Positions 12,278-24,049 of a DNA stretch of 64,000 nucleotides are shown in pieces. Each line of letters starts with the position of its first letter. The stretch's first letter is position 1. Origin of the DNA: Cryptomeria japonica. Lineage: Eukaryota; Streptophyta; Pinopsida; Cupressales; Cupressaceae. Where the stretch lies: positions 23,451,772-23,515,771 of the forward strand of contig NC_081405.1 of the NCBI RefSeq assembly GCF_030272615.1, written 5' to 3'. Under the pieces are notes generated by a model. The model worked only from the letters and a program-made list of their open reading frames with translations, was not told where the DNA came from and made no database searches. The translations under genes and the position numbers were made by a program.

Positions 12278-13540
12278 CTACTTGAGGATAGTGTATGGAC
12301 CATATCGTAGCGGATGGAGTTTCTTATGCGGCCCTTGAAGCCTTTCTTTTTGAAAATGAAGCCAAACCTTGTCACCCACCTTAAAATGATGTGGTGTGCG
12401 ATGCTCATCATGGCGTTGTTTGTATTTTTCATTTGCTTGTTGCACCATCTCATGGACCTGTTGTTGCAAGTGACAAATTTTTTCAATAAATTTGGAAGAC
12501 TTGTCTACCTCCTTCTCTACATACGATTTTGGCTCATGTCCCATGGCGGGAAGTGATACATCTAGTGGAGCTAAAGGTTGATATCCCAAACACACCTCAA
12601 AGGGACTATTCCCAGTAGTGCCATGAATGGCACGATTGTAACTATGTTGCACATACAAAAGACTCTCATCCCAAGTGCAAGGATGATGAGAGTGGTACAT
12701 ACGAAGGATGTGGATAACCATGCGATTGACTACTTCTGTTTGCTCGTCTGTCTGTGGGTGAAAGGATGTGGACTTTGTAAGTTTTGTATGCATCATTGCC
12801 CAAAGTGCCGACCAAAATTTTCCAACAAACCTGCTATCTTTATCCGAGATGATGCTCTGTGGTAACCCAAAATGAACCCAAACATGGGTGAAGAATAGCT
12901 TGGCATTGTCTTCTGGAGAAACTCCTTTATTGCAGGCTACCATAATGACCATCTTTGAAAACCTGTCCACCACTACATACACACAATCATGACCACGCTT
13001 GGTAATGGGTAAACCAGACATGAAATCCATGGAAACAGACTGCCAGGGTCTATCAACAGTGGGAAGGGGCATATATAATCCTTTCTTACGATTTGCAGGC
13101 TTTGCAATTGCACATGCTACACATGACTGAATATAAGAAGAAACATCATGTTGCATCTTGGGCCAAAAGAAATACCTTTGAAGCACAAAAAGAGTTTTGC
13201 CAATGCCAAAATGTCCTGTAGTGCGACTATAATGTGCCTCCCATATCATCTTCCCCCTCTCTTTTGCAGGGACACATATATGGCCCATATAGAAAAGAAT
13301 GCCATTTTGTAGGTAAAAATTAGGAACATGCTTACCTTGTGTTAGCTGAGTGTAGACTTCAGAAAAATCATCATCCACAACATACATACTAGGCCAAGTT
13401 GTTGTCTCATGACCACAAGAGTCCAATACTATGAGCAATGATGCAATTGGAGGTCTACTCAAGCAATCTGCAACCTTGTTGCTGCTACCCTTTTTGTGGT
13501 GAATATTAATGTGGAATTGTTGTAGGTATCTGACCACCTC
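12278..13540 (-). pseudogene. Element C: Ty3/gypsy integrase part
   Basis: This long minus-strand frame holds an H2C2 zinc region (H...H then CVACAIAK), the rve core with SMDFMSGLP, the second aspartate in IISDKDSRFVG and the TSFHPQTDEQTEVVNR block, then KVGDKVWLH and GPYTIL of the C-terminal domain. These are standard gypsy integrase blocks. A chromodomain could follow at 11940-12140 but I cannot show it. It is a fossil remnant. Confidence 0.93.
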
Positions 13541-13649
13541 TGATGTCTATCATTCTGCAACTTCCCTTGTGTTTGCAAAAATTGCAAGGGTTTATGGTCT
13601 ATGTGAATGACAATCTCTTTTCCTAGAATCTAGTGCTTCCATTGTTTGC

Positions 13650-14630
13650 AGGCCTACACAATCACATACATCTCCTTATCATATGTCGGATAATGATGAA
13701 CTGTATCAGAAAATGTCTCACTATGATAGGTCACCAGATGACTATGCTGCATCAAGACTACCCCTAGAGCATAATCAAATGCATCTGTCTCGATTTCAAA
13801 GGGCTGTTGCAAATCTGGAAGTGCCAGAATTGGTGCCGAACACAACCTACTCTTCAATCCCTCGAAAGATCGCTCTTGTGCCTCTGTCCAAACAAATTTT
13901 GTCTTAGACCCACCTCTAAGTACTTGATTCATAGGCCATGTCAATTGAGAGAACCCAAGCACAAATCTGCGATAGAAATTAGCCAATCCTAAGAAGCTAC
14001 GTAGCTCTATGATATTCTTAGGAGAAGGCCAATCCTTGATAACTTGAATTTTTGTAGGATCGACATGAATACCCTTGCCGTCCACAACATAACCCAAATA
14101 TTGAATGCTCTCCAATCCAAAAGAACAATTTTCTCTATTAGCATAGAGTTTGTGCTGCTGCAACGTTGAAAGTACTTGCTCAACATGTTGTAAGTGCTCA
14201 TCCCATGTTTTACTAAAGATGAGTATGTCATCTAGGTAGACCACCACAAAAGAATTAGTGAAAGGTCTGAGAACATCATTCATCATCCTCATGAAAGTGG
14301 TCAGGGAATTAGTTAGCCAAAAAGGTATCACCAACCATTCAAACAACCCTTCTCTAGACTTGAAAGCAGTCTTCCAAACATCTGCAGGATCAATTGGTAC
14401 TTGGTGTTATCCAAACTTCAAATCGATTTTGGTGAAGAACTTAGCCCCACGAAGCTGGTCTAGGAGATCATCAATTCGAGGTATTGGATATATGTTCTTC
14501 ACGGTGATCTTGTTTAAAGCACGGTAGTCAATGCATAGCCTCCATGAACCATCTTTCTTCTTAACCAAAACAATTGGACTACCACAAGGAGATGTACTTG
14601 GCCGAATATGGCCCTTTTGGATCAACTCCT
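13650..14630 (-). pseudogene. Element C: Ty3/gypsy reverse transcriptase and RNase H part
   Basis: The minus strand reads [31 protein letters not shown] and VYLDDILIFS (the catalytic YLDD box), then the thumb and connection blocks (LGYVVDGKGI, FLGLANFYRRF) and the RNase H start (DAFDYALGVVL). The order is canonical for gypsy RT/RNase H. It is a fossil remnant. Confidence 0.93.
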
Positions 14631-14799
14631 CAATTTGGTGTTTGATTTCATCATTTTCTAGAACTTACCTCATGTACATTGGCCCATTTGGCAAGGGTGT
14701 CCCTGGAATAATGTCAATGGGATGCTTCACTTGACAGTGCTCAGGAACCCCTGTTGGTGAATTAAAGATATTATGATATTTTGTCAATATTGAGTCCAT

Positions 14800-15600
14800 T
14801 TGTTTCTATTTATTAGAGGTGGTTGCAGTTCTGGTGTTATTGTTGCCTATGATTTTCTTATCCCCTTCAGGCCATATCATCAACAATACGAAAGTGCTAG
14901 TGTGGGCAATCAAACGTCTGCATTGTTTTGCACTAATTAAAGAAGTATATTTTGCAGGGCTCACCTCAGGAATCTGATACTTTTGTTCATTCACCTTGAC
15001 AATGACACTGCGTGGCCTTGACTCATATAAACCATGTTATTGATACATATATGGTTGTCCTAGTACCACATCACATATGTCCAATGGTGCTACATCACAA
15101 ACAACCTCATCTTTGAATGGTTTGATGGAATAGGATAAGCAACACTGCTTGTTTACCTGGATATCCCTGCCTTGACTCACCCAACCCATGGAGTATGGTT
15201 GTGGATGAAGTTTTGTCTACAAGTTCAATCTCTTTACTGCTTTAGTAGAGATGAGATTCTTTTGACTTCCACTATCAACTATGAAATCTAAAGCCTTGCC
15301 ATTCACCCACATCTGTGAATGAAATAAACGCTCCTCATCTTCCCAGTGTATAAAGTTTGCAGTGGCAACAATGGCATAAGGATCTTCTTCAGTAATTGTT
15401 TCACCACTTTTCTATTCGAAGGAGTCTGTGGGCAAAATGCCAGCCTCTTGTTCTACTCCATTTGTTTCTGTCATCAATGTTTTTGTAGCCCTGCAGTCGT
15501 TTATATCACGTCGAGAGCTTTTGTGGACATCACACCACATACCCATATCTTTAGGTGTCTTTTTTGTTCCCATGCTCCATGTTGGTGATTGAGAAACAAA
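14800..15600 (-). pseudogene. Element C: gag end and protease part
   Basis: On the minus strand a short Cys/His region (about 15480-15550) is followed by FIVDSGSQKNLIS (about 15260-15300), an aspartic-protease signature. Next comes the linker ISAKQCRRLIAH that precedes RT in chromovirus-type elements. It is a fossil remnant; the upstream gag portion is not present. Confidence 0.75.
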
Positions 15601-15612
15601 CTTACTAGTTTC

Positions 15613-15793
15613 GAAGAGAACTAATTTTGGTCCCTTAACACTATGGCCTTCGATTTATCAAGTTAAGGGATTGGCAACACTTTCAACCCCAAATTCTGCT
15701 CCGAAGACCTCCCAAAATGCGATATACTAAAATGTAGATAATACCAAAAAATTAGATTTTCGGTATTTTCCAATTTCATCACTTTGATATTGT
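15613..15793 (-). repeat. Partial 5' LTR of element C (inner piece)
   Basis: It matches 11709-11882 of the 3' LTR in the same orientation (shared TCGAAGAGAACTAATTTTGG and GGTATTTTCCAATTTCATCA). The LTR continues at 20301-20330 on the far side of D, where the match to the 3' LTR resumes (TCTCGGAAGCCTATGGATCA). Confidence 0.85.
15789..15793. repeat. Left target-site repeat of D (ATTGT)
   Basis: ATTGT at 15789-15793 is repeated exactly at 20296-20300, immediately outside the TG...CA ends of D. Confidence 0.9.
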
Positions 15794-18700
15794 TGTAATG
15801 CCCATACCCTAGTTAGACTTGTAAAACCCGTTTGACCATGATTGACTTCCTATGTGGCATTCTTGAAAGGTAGGTTAACCAAAGTGAAATGTGTAGTTTA
15901 GATAATATAAATAACTGTGCATACTTATTATTGTGCTTTTGCATCGATTCTCATGTAAATGTAATTGTTCCTAACCCTTGTGATAAATCTTGAGCTAACG
16001 CCTTCATTGAATATGTATATGTATATGCATGCTTGTATGAATTCATGGGTGCAGGAGATTTCAGGTACAACACCGCTTAGGGCAAGGTTCATCTCCTTTG
16101 GGATTTGCAAGGTTGAGTATGCCTCTTTCATCTTTAGAATTCGGATTGGGTGGTCATATAACTCTCGTCTTGCCTTAGCCATGGTTAGGTGAGCATCGTG
16201 TGTGGATTCGTGGGGCTTGTTTTTCATTGGGATGCGCATCGAGAGATTTGGAAGACTTCCTCGATTTGTGTGCCTTGCGCGAGGTAAGTGGAGTTTGTTA
16301 TCCTAAGTATTAAATTCAATTTAATGAGTAAACGTACACATTAGTGATATAGAAATGTAAATAGGTAGTTTCTTTTATATGATTAATCATTAATTTAAGA
16401 GATTGCTTGAAATTATTATTGTAGCAAGCTTAAGGTATTTAACTGGGGTTAGTGTGATCATTTACACATTTGTAACATTTACGCATTTGTAGTTGAGAAA
16501 TTAGAATAAATAAGACTCTTGCATTAGATTAGTCATTTATTTAAAAAGGTCGCTTTACTAGGTTATAACAAGTCAATTTAATAGTTAAATTCGATAATAA
16601 TGAATTTAATGAGTTATGCGTTTTGGAAAGGAAAAATTTAAAGTCATGTGGGAAATAGAAATAAATTAATCATTTTCACATGTTGGAAGAAAAAGGGTAA
16701 ATGATTATTATTTAAAAGAAATTATTTCCTTTTTACTTGTATAGTTGATATAGTATAAAAAGATTGATTTTTAGAAAATTAAATTAATCAAAACGCCTTA
16801 CCCGGTCAATAGTTCCGAAATATAAAAGTAGGCCTAAATTGATATTGAGAGATTAAAATTAGAGATTAAATAAGAAACAGAAGTGTGTTAATTTTAATGA
16901 GAATAAAACAAGTTAGATTTATTGAGTAATGGAAAATAATGATTTCCATTCTCATGTTTCTTTTATTTTCAAAAAAAAAAATAAATGCCTAATTTCGAAA
17001 TTGAAAATTAGGGCAAAATTAGGGTTCTCATTTTAAACTAGTTGGGAAATGTTTTTTTGGGGGCTTCTTTGCTTTTGGGTCATTTTTTTTGGGAAAAACA
17101 TGGTTTTTGGAAGAGAGATTGGGGATTTTGGAAGAAGATGGAGTTTTAGAGCAGCAGATTTGGGAGCTCTTCTTCAAAATATTCTTCCTGGAATGCGTCT
17201 TGAGGTTGGAATCTGATCATCAGCTTGATTAAAATGTTTACAAAAAAAAAAGGGGTTTTGTATTTTTTCTTATTTGCAACATTGGTTTTCAGATTTTCCA
17301 TTGTTTGCCATGAGAAGTTTCTTGTAGAAAAATTGTTAGAAATTTGTTTTGTTGGATCTTTGTGTGAGAAGACATTTTCCTTGTGCCAAAGATTTGCTTA
17401 ATGGGAGGGTTACTCAACATTTTCTTCTATTGTTTTGAAACTCTTGGCATTCTGTGATAAATGGAAAATGGGGTTTTTACATTTCGTTTTGGGTGTTTTG
17501 TTCATGTTATTCAAAAAAAAAATTAGTTCCTCAGTTGGTTGTTTATTATGAGCAATCTGGAAAAAAAATATGGACTGGGGATTTTCTTTCAAAATGGAGA
17601 TTGCTGGAATGTGATTTTCTTTCAAAAAAAAAAAATATAAAAACGGAGAGGTTGCTGGAACATGCTCTTTTTTTTTTCTTCCTGTCTCAGGCTGTGTGGG
17701 TGTATTGGGGATTGTTATTTTCTTAAGACTGTTTTTTATTTACTGTAACAAAAAAAATTAAAATTTAAAAAAAAAAAAAAAAAAAAATAGTTTCTATCCC
17801 CCATGGTAGTTGCTACCAGTTGGTAGCAGCGCTACCAGAGGTAGCGCCCTGCTACCATTTGGTAGCAGTGCTACCAATGGTAGCTTGGCTGCCAAGGGGG
17901 GGGGGGGGGGGCACGTGGGTACCCTCCCTCCTCTTTTTTGAAAACTTAAAAAAAATTCATTTTATTTAATTTTTAATTATTATTTTTTTTATTATTTTAT
18001 ATAATTTTTTTTAAAGAAAAAAAAAGAGATAAATGTATGTAACATGTAAAAAAGAAGAAGAAGAATTCAGATTATTAGGTGAATTTAAAATTAGTATAAG
18101 GGATTTGAATCCAGTCTCCTTGATATTTGTAATTTTAAATTCAGTTTCTTATCTTATTTAATTTCAAATTAGTAAATAATATATTGGGAGTTTAGAGAAG
18201 CAACATTTAGTAAATCCATATTTTAATACAAGTTTTAAATTTCTTATTGATTACACCATAATCGAGTTAATACTTATTATTAACATGGACTAAATAATAA
18301 TGGTGGACTAATACAAATTTTTAAATAAAAGTCAAATTTTCAAAACCATAAACTTGATCGACATTAATGGATAGAAATGATATGAAAAAAAAAATGAATA
18401 CCTCTTTTGGATAATGTCCTTGCAGATTTAAATTGCTATAATAGAATTGGTTATGTAATGGTAAGACTTGATATGCTAGTGTTTGGTCATAAGTCGGTCA
18501 AACCCCTAGTTGGGGTATCGTCAACAAGAGAATCTAGGTTTGTGTATTTTTTTTTGTTTTGATTCAATTTGACTCGCTTCAAAAGGGATCACTATGTTAT
18601 AGTCAATTGAGGTAGATGTTGAATAGTGTATGTGTTCGCCTAAAAGGCAGGATTGTAAAAGACATGTAAATTTGTAATCTTAACTATATTAAATGCCAGA

Positions 18701-20295
18701 GGGGTCTTGCAGTTGAGCAGACCCGGAGATGTAGCCCTTTAGGGGTGAACTCCGAGATCATATCTGTGTTATGCGATGTTTTTAGCTTACTTTGTTTTAT
18801 GCTTTAAATTATCATGGATGGTTGTATTCTTGCATAAGTGTATGGTGGAAATTTAATGAATTCAAATCTAAGTGCATAACATTATTCATCTGGATAAATG
18901 TAGTTATTTAGGTTCATAATACATTGTAAATTATGATGATGGCATAGTATTTAAAATACTGTAATTAAAGTTATGGAAAAAGTATTTTGAGAATGTGAAT
19001 TAAAAGTTGTAATAGTGGAAAGAATCTTGCTAGATTACATCATCGGATTAACTGGTTATTAAGCATGTAAATTGAACAAATGAGTAGGGGAAACAACGAT
19101 AGAATTAATGTTATAAATTCTAAGCTGGAATCTAAAAGAATAAACCATAAATAAGTATTTACTTTATCTTCTTAAATGAATAACGCCATGTTAATTATCT
19201 TCCACTATAATGGATGAATATATTTAGTCATTTATGTTGTAATTATAACCAATAATCCTCACCAGCTTTATTTGATAATTGTGTGGACTCAACTAGGTAT
19301 CCATGTTATAACCCTTATAAAAAGAATTCCCTTATGATTGCAAAAATTGAACTAAAATGGGGAAATAATTGATTAGTTGTTTATACATTAAATCTTAGTA
19401 AAAGTATCTCTCTCATATTAACTTCATTTAACAAAAAAAAAGAGTGAGTGATATGCAATAAGATAATTGTATTTTAATCCTAATAGAAGAATGTCACTAT
19501 GATCTTATTATTCAAATCTTGAAATGATGAATATCATCTAGCTAACGATATCTTAAGTTAAAGGATGCTCTCGTGTGTCCTAATGCATATCCACCCTAAT
19601 AGAATTAGTCCATTTATTTGCATTATCAAAACTTCAAATGAATTCTATGGCAACTCACATTTTACCTTTCGTAAAAGAACTACAGCTCATTAGTTGGCTA
19701 TGCATGAAATCAAATGAAGGGATCTCACTCTATTAATTGTAGTTAATCCTTAATGAATGAATCTCGTTTGATTAACCATACTTTTAATATTAAAGGATGA
19801 CATCGATTGTGAATGGATTCCCTAATCCCAATGAATGAACTTCATTATATTAAATGCATGAACCTTTTTGGAGGCCTCTTAATGTAATTATGAATTAAAG
19901 TGCAATGAATAAATGACCTCTCAATGGCCTCCTAACCACCCAAAGTAAATGAACACTTCCTAAAATTATAAGATGTCCAACCATTGAACACATATATAAT
20001 CAAGATCTATGCAATTATCTCGTAATTAAAATATCCAGTTTAATGGATCTAATGACACAAGTTGAGTTAGGTGTAAGGTTATGTAATCGCGTTGGGAAAC
20101 TCCTTAGGATCGTTCTAGCCTTCCGCTGTGTTATCTAGTTAGAGATAACTTTGAGATAGCTTCAATCTATCTTAATGTTGTAACTTATAATTAACTACTC
20201 TTAGTATTATTATAAAAAAAAATAAAAAAATATTTTCACTCTAATTGAGTGTTTTTAACTTAAAACCCTTAGGGGTTTCTTGGCAGGGCATTACA
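15794..20295. mobile_element. Element D: 4.5-kb solo LTR or LTR-only derivative nested in the LTR of C
   Basis: D starts TGTAATGCCC and ends GGGCATTACA, perfect 10-bp inverted ends, and is flanked by an exact 5-bp duplication (ATTGT). Inside I find no second copy of either end, no primer site or purine tract, and no retroelement protein, so it is best read as a very long solo LTR (or a LARD-like unit). Internal landmarks are a splice-donor-like GAGGTAAGT near 16282, poly-A tracts at 16971-16983 and 17759-17787, the hairpin array at 17804-17895, a run of 16 G (17896-17911), and a CCGGAGATG/CTCCGAGATC segment near 18725-18760 of a kind seen in large gypsy LTRs. Family unassigned; a Tat/Ogre-type origin is a guess. 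It looks complete end to end. Confidence 0.85.
17804..17895. repeat. Array of alternating GGTAGC / GCTACC inverted heptamers
   Basis: About ten arms alternate in orientation over 92 bp (TGGTAGT, GCTACCA, TGGTAGCA, GCTACCA, GGTAGC, GCTACCA, TGGTAGCA, GCTACCA, TGGTAGC, GCTGCCA). Neighbouring arms can pair as short hairpins and any two opposite arms can pair with each other. The array is bordered by a long A tract on the left and a 16-G run followed by CACGTG on the right. Confidence 0.9.
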
Positions 20296-20300
20296 ATTGT
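20296..20300. repeat. Right target-site repeat of D (ATTGT)
   Basis: An exact copy of 15789-15793, directly after GGGCATTACA. Confidence 0.9.
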
Positions 20301-20330
20301 TCTGGATCATTCTCGGAAGCCTATGGATCA

Positions 20331-21062
20331 AATGGTGCCTTTGTCGTGGGATATGTTGAGAGACATTGCAGATGAAGTCATGTCATATGAGTATGCATCC
20401 TATTTTGCAGCACATCCCTTCCCACGATTGACAGGTCTAGGAGAGTCGGCTCCAGAATTGGACAATGATGATGATGAGGATGGAGGTGGACGACAGAGGA
20501 GACGAAGGAGAGGAGGAGCCAAGAGGATCATGAGGTGTAGAGGTGGAGGAGTGGGGGACAAGGAGGAGGGGGATGAACTACTCATGTTGAGAGAGCTCAC
20601 TCAAGGATAGGCTGATGAGATCGATGATCTCAAGAGAGATGTGACTCGATTGAGGCAATAGATCTAGGAGGTGACAAATGAGAGAGGGCCATTCAACTGT
20701 ACATGACTACAGAGCATGATCTCATGATAGATTGGGCTGCATTAGCATGTGACATAGGATCAGGCTATGCCTATTGTATTAGAGCTGAGGAGGAGATATC
20801 ATATTGGTGAAGTCTTTACGAGGTAGCAGTGCCACCTCACCTGTGGGCAGGGAGTTACAGGCAAGGATCTTGCTCCACGACGATAGGTCTGGATAGACAG
20901 AGGGAATCTAGTGGAGGTGTGATTAGGCCACCAACACCACCAACAAGGTCTGCAAGAGGAGACCAACGAGATGATCCAGGGGCTAGGCCTTCAGAAGATC
21001 AAATTCCATTGAGGCCTACTAGCTTCGAGGGAGGGAGGTCATCACAACTCTCTTGGGTTTAG
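20331..21062 (+). pseudogene. Plant mobile domain frame, right part, after the nested insertion
   Basis: An open plus-strand stretch resumes right after the LTR of C: PLSWDMLRDIADEVMSYEYA, then HPFPRLTGLGES, an acidic run DNDDDEDGG and an Arg-rich run, typical of the charged tails of PMD proteins. A later open segment (20829-21062) is Pro/Arg-rich. Any methionine start near 20245 would lie inside D and C and is not real. This is probably the tail of the frame at 10440-11371. No function is assigned. Confidence 0.6.
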
Positions 21063-22780
21063 TTTTGTATCAGTTTTTTTGTATGATGGTATAGACACAT
21101 TTGGGTGTTTTTGTAGCCATATGAGTTTTGACATCACTGTATCATGACTCTAGATTTTTTTATATATATGAGATGAGTTATTCTTGCGGCAATTATATGC
21201 TTGTGTTCTATGTGATGTATATCCTATGATGGATGTGATGGTTCTATATCCTGTATGATGAGTCTATATGATTTATGAAATGCTTATGTCATAGATGCAT
21301 GTTCTATTATGATTCGATGATTCTTATGGTGATTATGAGATGCAATCTATATACATGATGCAATGCATTACTTTTTTGTTCTTTTTACATTTATGTTATG
21401 CATGATGATGATGCAATGTAAATGTTCTACTTGCGACAATGCAAATGTTTTATGCTTATAATGATGTATGATGTGTGCAAGATGTGATGTGATTACGATT
21501 TCTATATGTATGTGATGAGACGTACTAACATGTGGTAATGTAGATGAACACTACATGAGATGCAGACATTTTTGGTGTGTCATTATACTTAGTCATGTGA
21601 TATTGGACTACACGAACTTATGAAGGGACAACGGGGGACAAATGAGAAAAGGGGGAATGAAAGGTAGAAGATATGGAGGTGAAAGAGCTTCTTGTACTAT
21701 TATCATCATTGAGCTTTATTATTGTAAATAGGTTCTACCTAGATAGTCATTGTACCCTTTGCATGGAGATCAGACAGTCACAGACACAGAATGCCCCAGT
21801 TTACACTAGACCCACAGTGTCCTCATATCCTTGGATGTATCATAGTATTACTAAGAGACAATCCACAAGTAAGAAAATAGGTGAACATACCCCATCCTCA
21901 CCTTTCTAGTCAAAAACATCCCGGACATAAAATCTCTAGTCAAAGACATGCCGGAAAAGCTAAAAGACATGCCACCAAAAAAGATTAAATCAAAAGAAAG
22001 CCAAAGACTTGACACCAACATACAACTTAAATCCTCAAGTTATTAGTGTTTCTTGCCACATATGTTAACATGTTTGGTCAAGTCACAATGTTGTTATCTT
22101 GATAGAGGACATATAATGTTGAAAAATCTTGTTGTTGTCAAAGTCTGCCGAAAGATTTGATTTGTTGAAAACTCACTACTGCTTGTGTCTCACCTGAAAT
22201 TGACTAAATCCATAAAACTAATACTTTATTACAAAGGACAGAACCTTATTGTAGATCTACGATGCAAGTGATCTTTTATTGCAGATTGTGCACAAAAATG
22301 AGGAGGAATGAAAAGACGATGCTCCTCAAAACATGCGATGCTCAAAATTTGACTTCCATCACTGGAATTAGGATGTGCTCCCAATTACAGATTGGACCTG
22401 ATTTATTATGAAAGGAAAGGGTGGAGTAAGTTTATTATGGATGGCTAACCAATCTTAGGTAGATCAATAACAAGCCATGATGGGAATGGGTAAATTTATT
22501 ATGAAATGAAAGGCTGTGAGTGTGTGCAAAGTGAAAAGGGCGAGACTAATTCCTAAAGGAGGGAGGAGAAAAAGTCTCTACACATGGCATCGGGGTAACC
22601 CGATTTTTACCGTGGTACTTGCCCAGGATGATACCGAAGTGGTTTTCACCATTGGATGAATTTGTTTCTCTCTACTTTTTTTCAATTTTTCAATTTTTTT
22701 GTGTCACAAGGCATCTGTTTGCCATGTTTTCACCAAGTAATAATTTTTAATTTTTAATTTTTTTTTGTATTTTTAATTTT
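21063..22780. other. Spacer with ATGATG/ATGCAATG-rich low-complexity sequence; no gene seen
   Basis: From 21120 to 21560 diffuse repeats of GATGATG, ATGCAATG and TTATG dominate. 21600-22650 is mixed sequence without a recognisable protein, and 22670-22800 is a T-rich tract that abuts the integrase end of element E. It is probably the internal spacer between E's integrase and the antisense PMD frame. Confidence 0.5.
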
Positions 22781-23660
22781 TTTAAATTTTTTTTAAATTT
22801 TTGATTATGATACTCTGAAGAACTATGTAAAACTTACGAAGGTGCATGTTGTTGATAGGATCCTCCAAAGTTTCTCCTTCTGGTGTTAATAGTTGATATG
22901 CACTTGATCCATATATTGCTATGATGACGTAAGGGCCAAACCAATTTGGTTCAAACATACCCTTTTTCTCTCTATCTTGCTGATTCTTGGGGTTTTCTTT
23001 TAAGACCAAGTCACCCACCTCAAATGTGTGAGGATTTACCTTGTGGTTGTAGGTACGACTCATACATTGTTGATATGCTTTGAGATGATTAAAAGCAGTT
23101 TATCTGCGCTCATCCAATAATTCTAAATCTTGTGAGCAGGAGACCTTGTAGTCTTTGTCATTGATAATACTACACAAAGAGACCCATAAGGATATTAGCC
23201 TGACCTTGATAGACAAGATGGCTTCTGCATCATATAAAAGTGAATAGGGAGTGGTTCTAGTAGGTGTACAAACACTTGTGTGATATGCCCAAAGTGCGAG
23301 GTTGAGTTGGATATGCTAGTTACGGATAGCATTGTCAACTATCTTCTTGAGGATTCTAAGGATAGTTTTATTGGACACCTTAGCTGGTTGTTACCTTGAG
23401 GGTAATATGCAATGGAAAAGGAATCAATCACAAAGATCATGAACATCTTGATTCTTGAAAGGGTTCCCATTGTTTGTGATGATGGAAAAGGGAACACCGT
23501 ATTGACAAATTATATAGTTGAGGATAAAGGTTGCAATATGCTTTCCGGTGACTTGTGTGAGAGGAACAACCTCAATCCACTTTGTGGAGTACTCTGTGGC
23601 TGTAATGACGATTTTGTGGCCATTGAAAGAGGGAGGGTGAATCTTGCCCACGAGATCGAG
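22780..23660 (-). pseudogene. Element E: integrase part
   Basis: The minus strand shows the core end (GHKIVITATEYSTKWIEVVP, then CQYGVPFSIITNNGNPF) and the C-terminal domain (FEVGDLVLKENPKNQQ, GMFEPNWFGPYVI, YQLLTPEGE), the pattern of Tat/Athila-type integrases. It is a fossil remnant. Confidence 0.88.
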
Positions 23661-24049
23661 CCCCCACTAACAAAAGGGCCATGGAGTGGCGATCGATTGA
23701 AGCTCCTATGCTGGTGCATGAATAAGGTCTCCATGAATCTAACATTGCTTACATTTTCTAACAAACTGATATGAGTCTTTTTCCGTCGAAGGCCAATAGT
23801 ATATATTCCTCATGATTTTCATGGCTAAGGTTGGACTACTAGAGTGAGCACCACATATACCTTCATGAACCTCATGTAACACAATCTGAGCTTCGTCACT
23901 TTCTAAACATCTAAGGAGAGTACCATCTAGACCCTGTCGATAAAGGGTATCTGCTAAGATGACATAGCGGGAATATTGGCGAATAAAAGTACGATGTTGA
24001 TTGTTGGAAAGGTTAGGTGGGATGATATTTTCATCGAGGTAAGTGAAAA

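Larger units (their letters stand above)
11372..20330 (-). mobile_element. Element C: Ty3/gypsy (chromovirus-like) LTR retrotransposon, decayed, host of insertion D
   Basis: Minus-strand order is partial 5' LTR (20330-20301 and 15793-15613, separated by D), gag end, protease, reverse transcriptase/RNase H, integrase, polypurine tract, and 3' LTR (11919-11372). RT before integrase is diagnostic of Ty3/gypsy. LTR termini are TGATCC...GATCA. The shared 210 bp of the two LTRs differ at roughly 11% by hand count, so it is older than B, G and H. It is broken and missing material between its 5' LTR and gag, with several further interruptions. Confidence 0.9.

Noticed and set aside
17410-17726. Overlapping frames in D around 17410-17726
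   Set aside because: They are built on poly-A/poly-T runs with no domain. Non-coding LTR sequence.
20245-20330. Apparent start of a 121-codon gene at 20245
   Set aside because: The first codons lie in the end of D and in the LTR of C. Only the part after 20330 belongs to the PMD frame.
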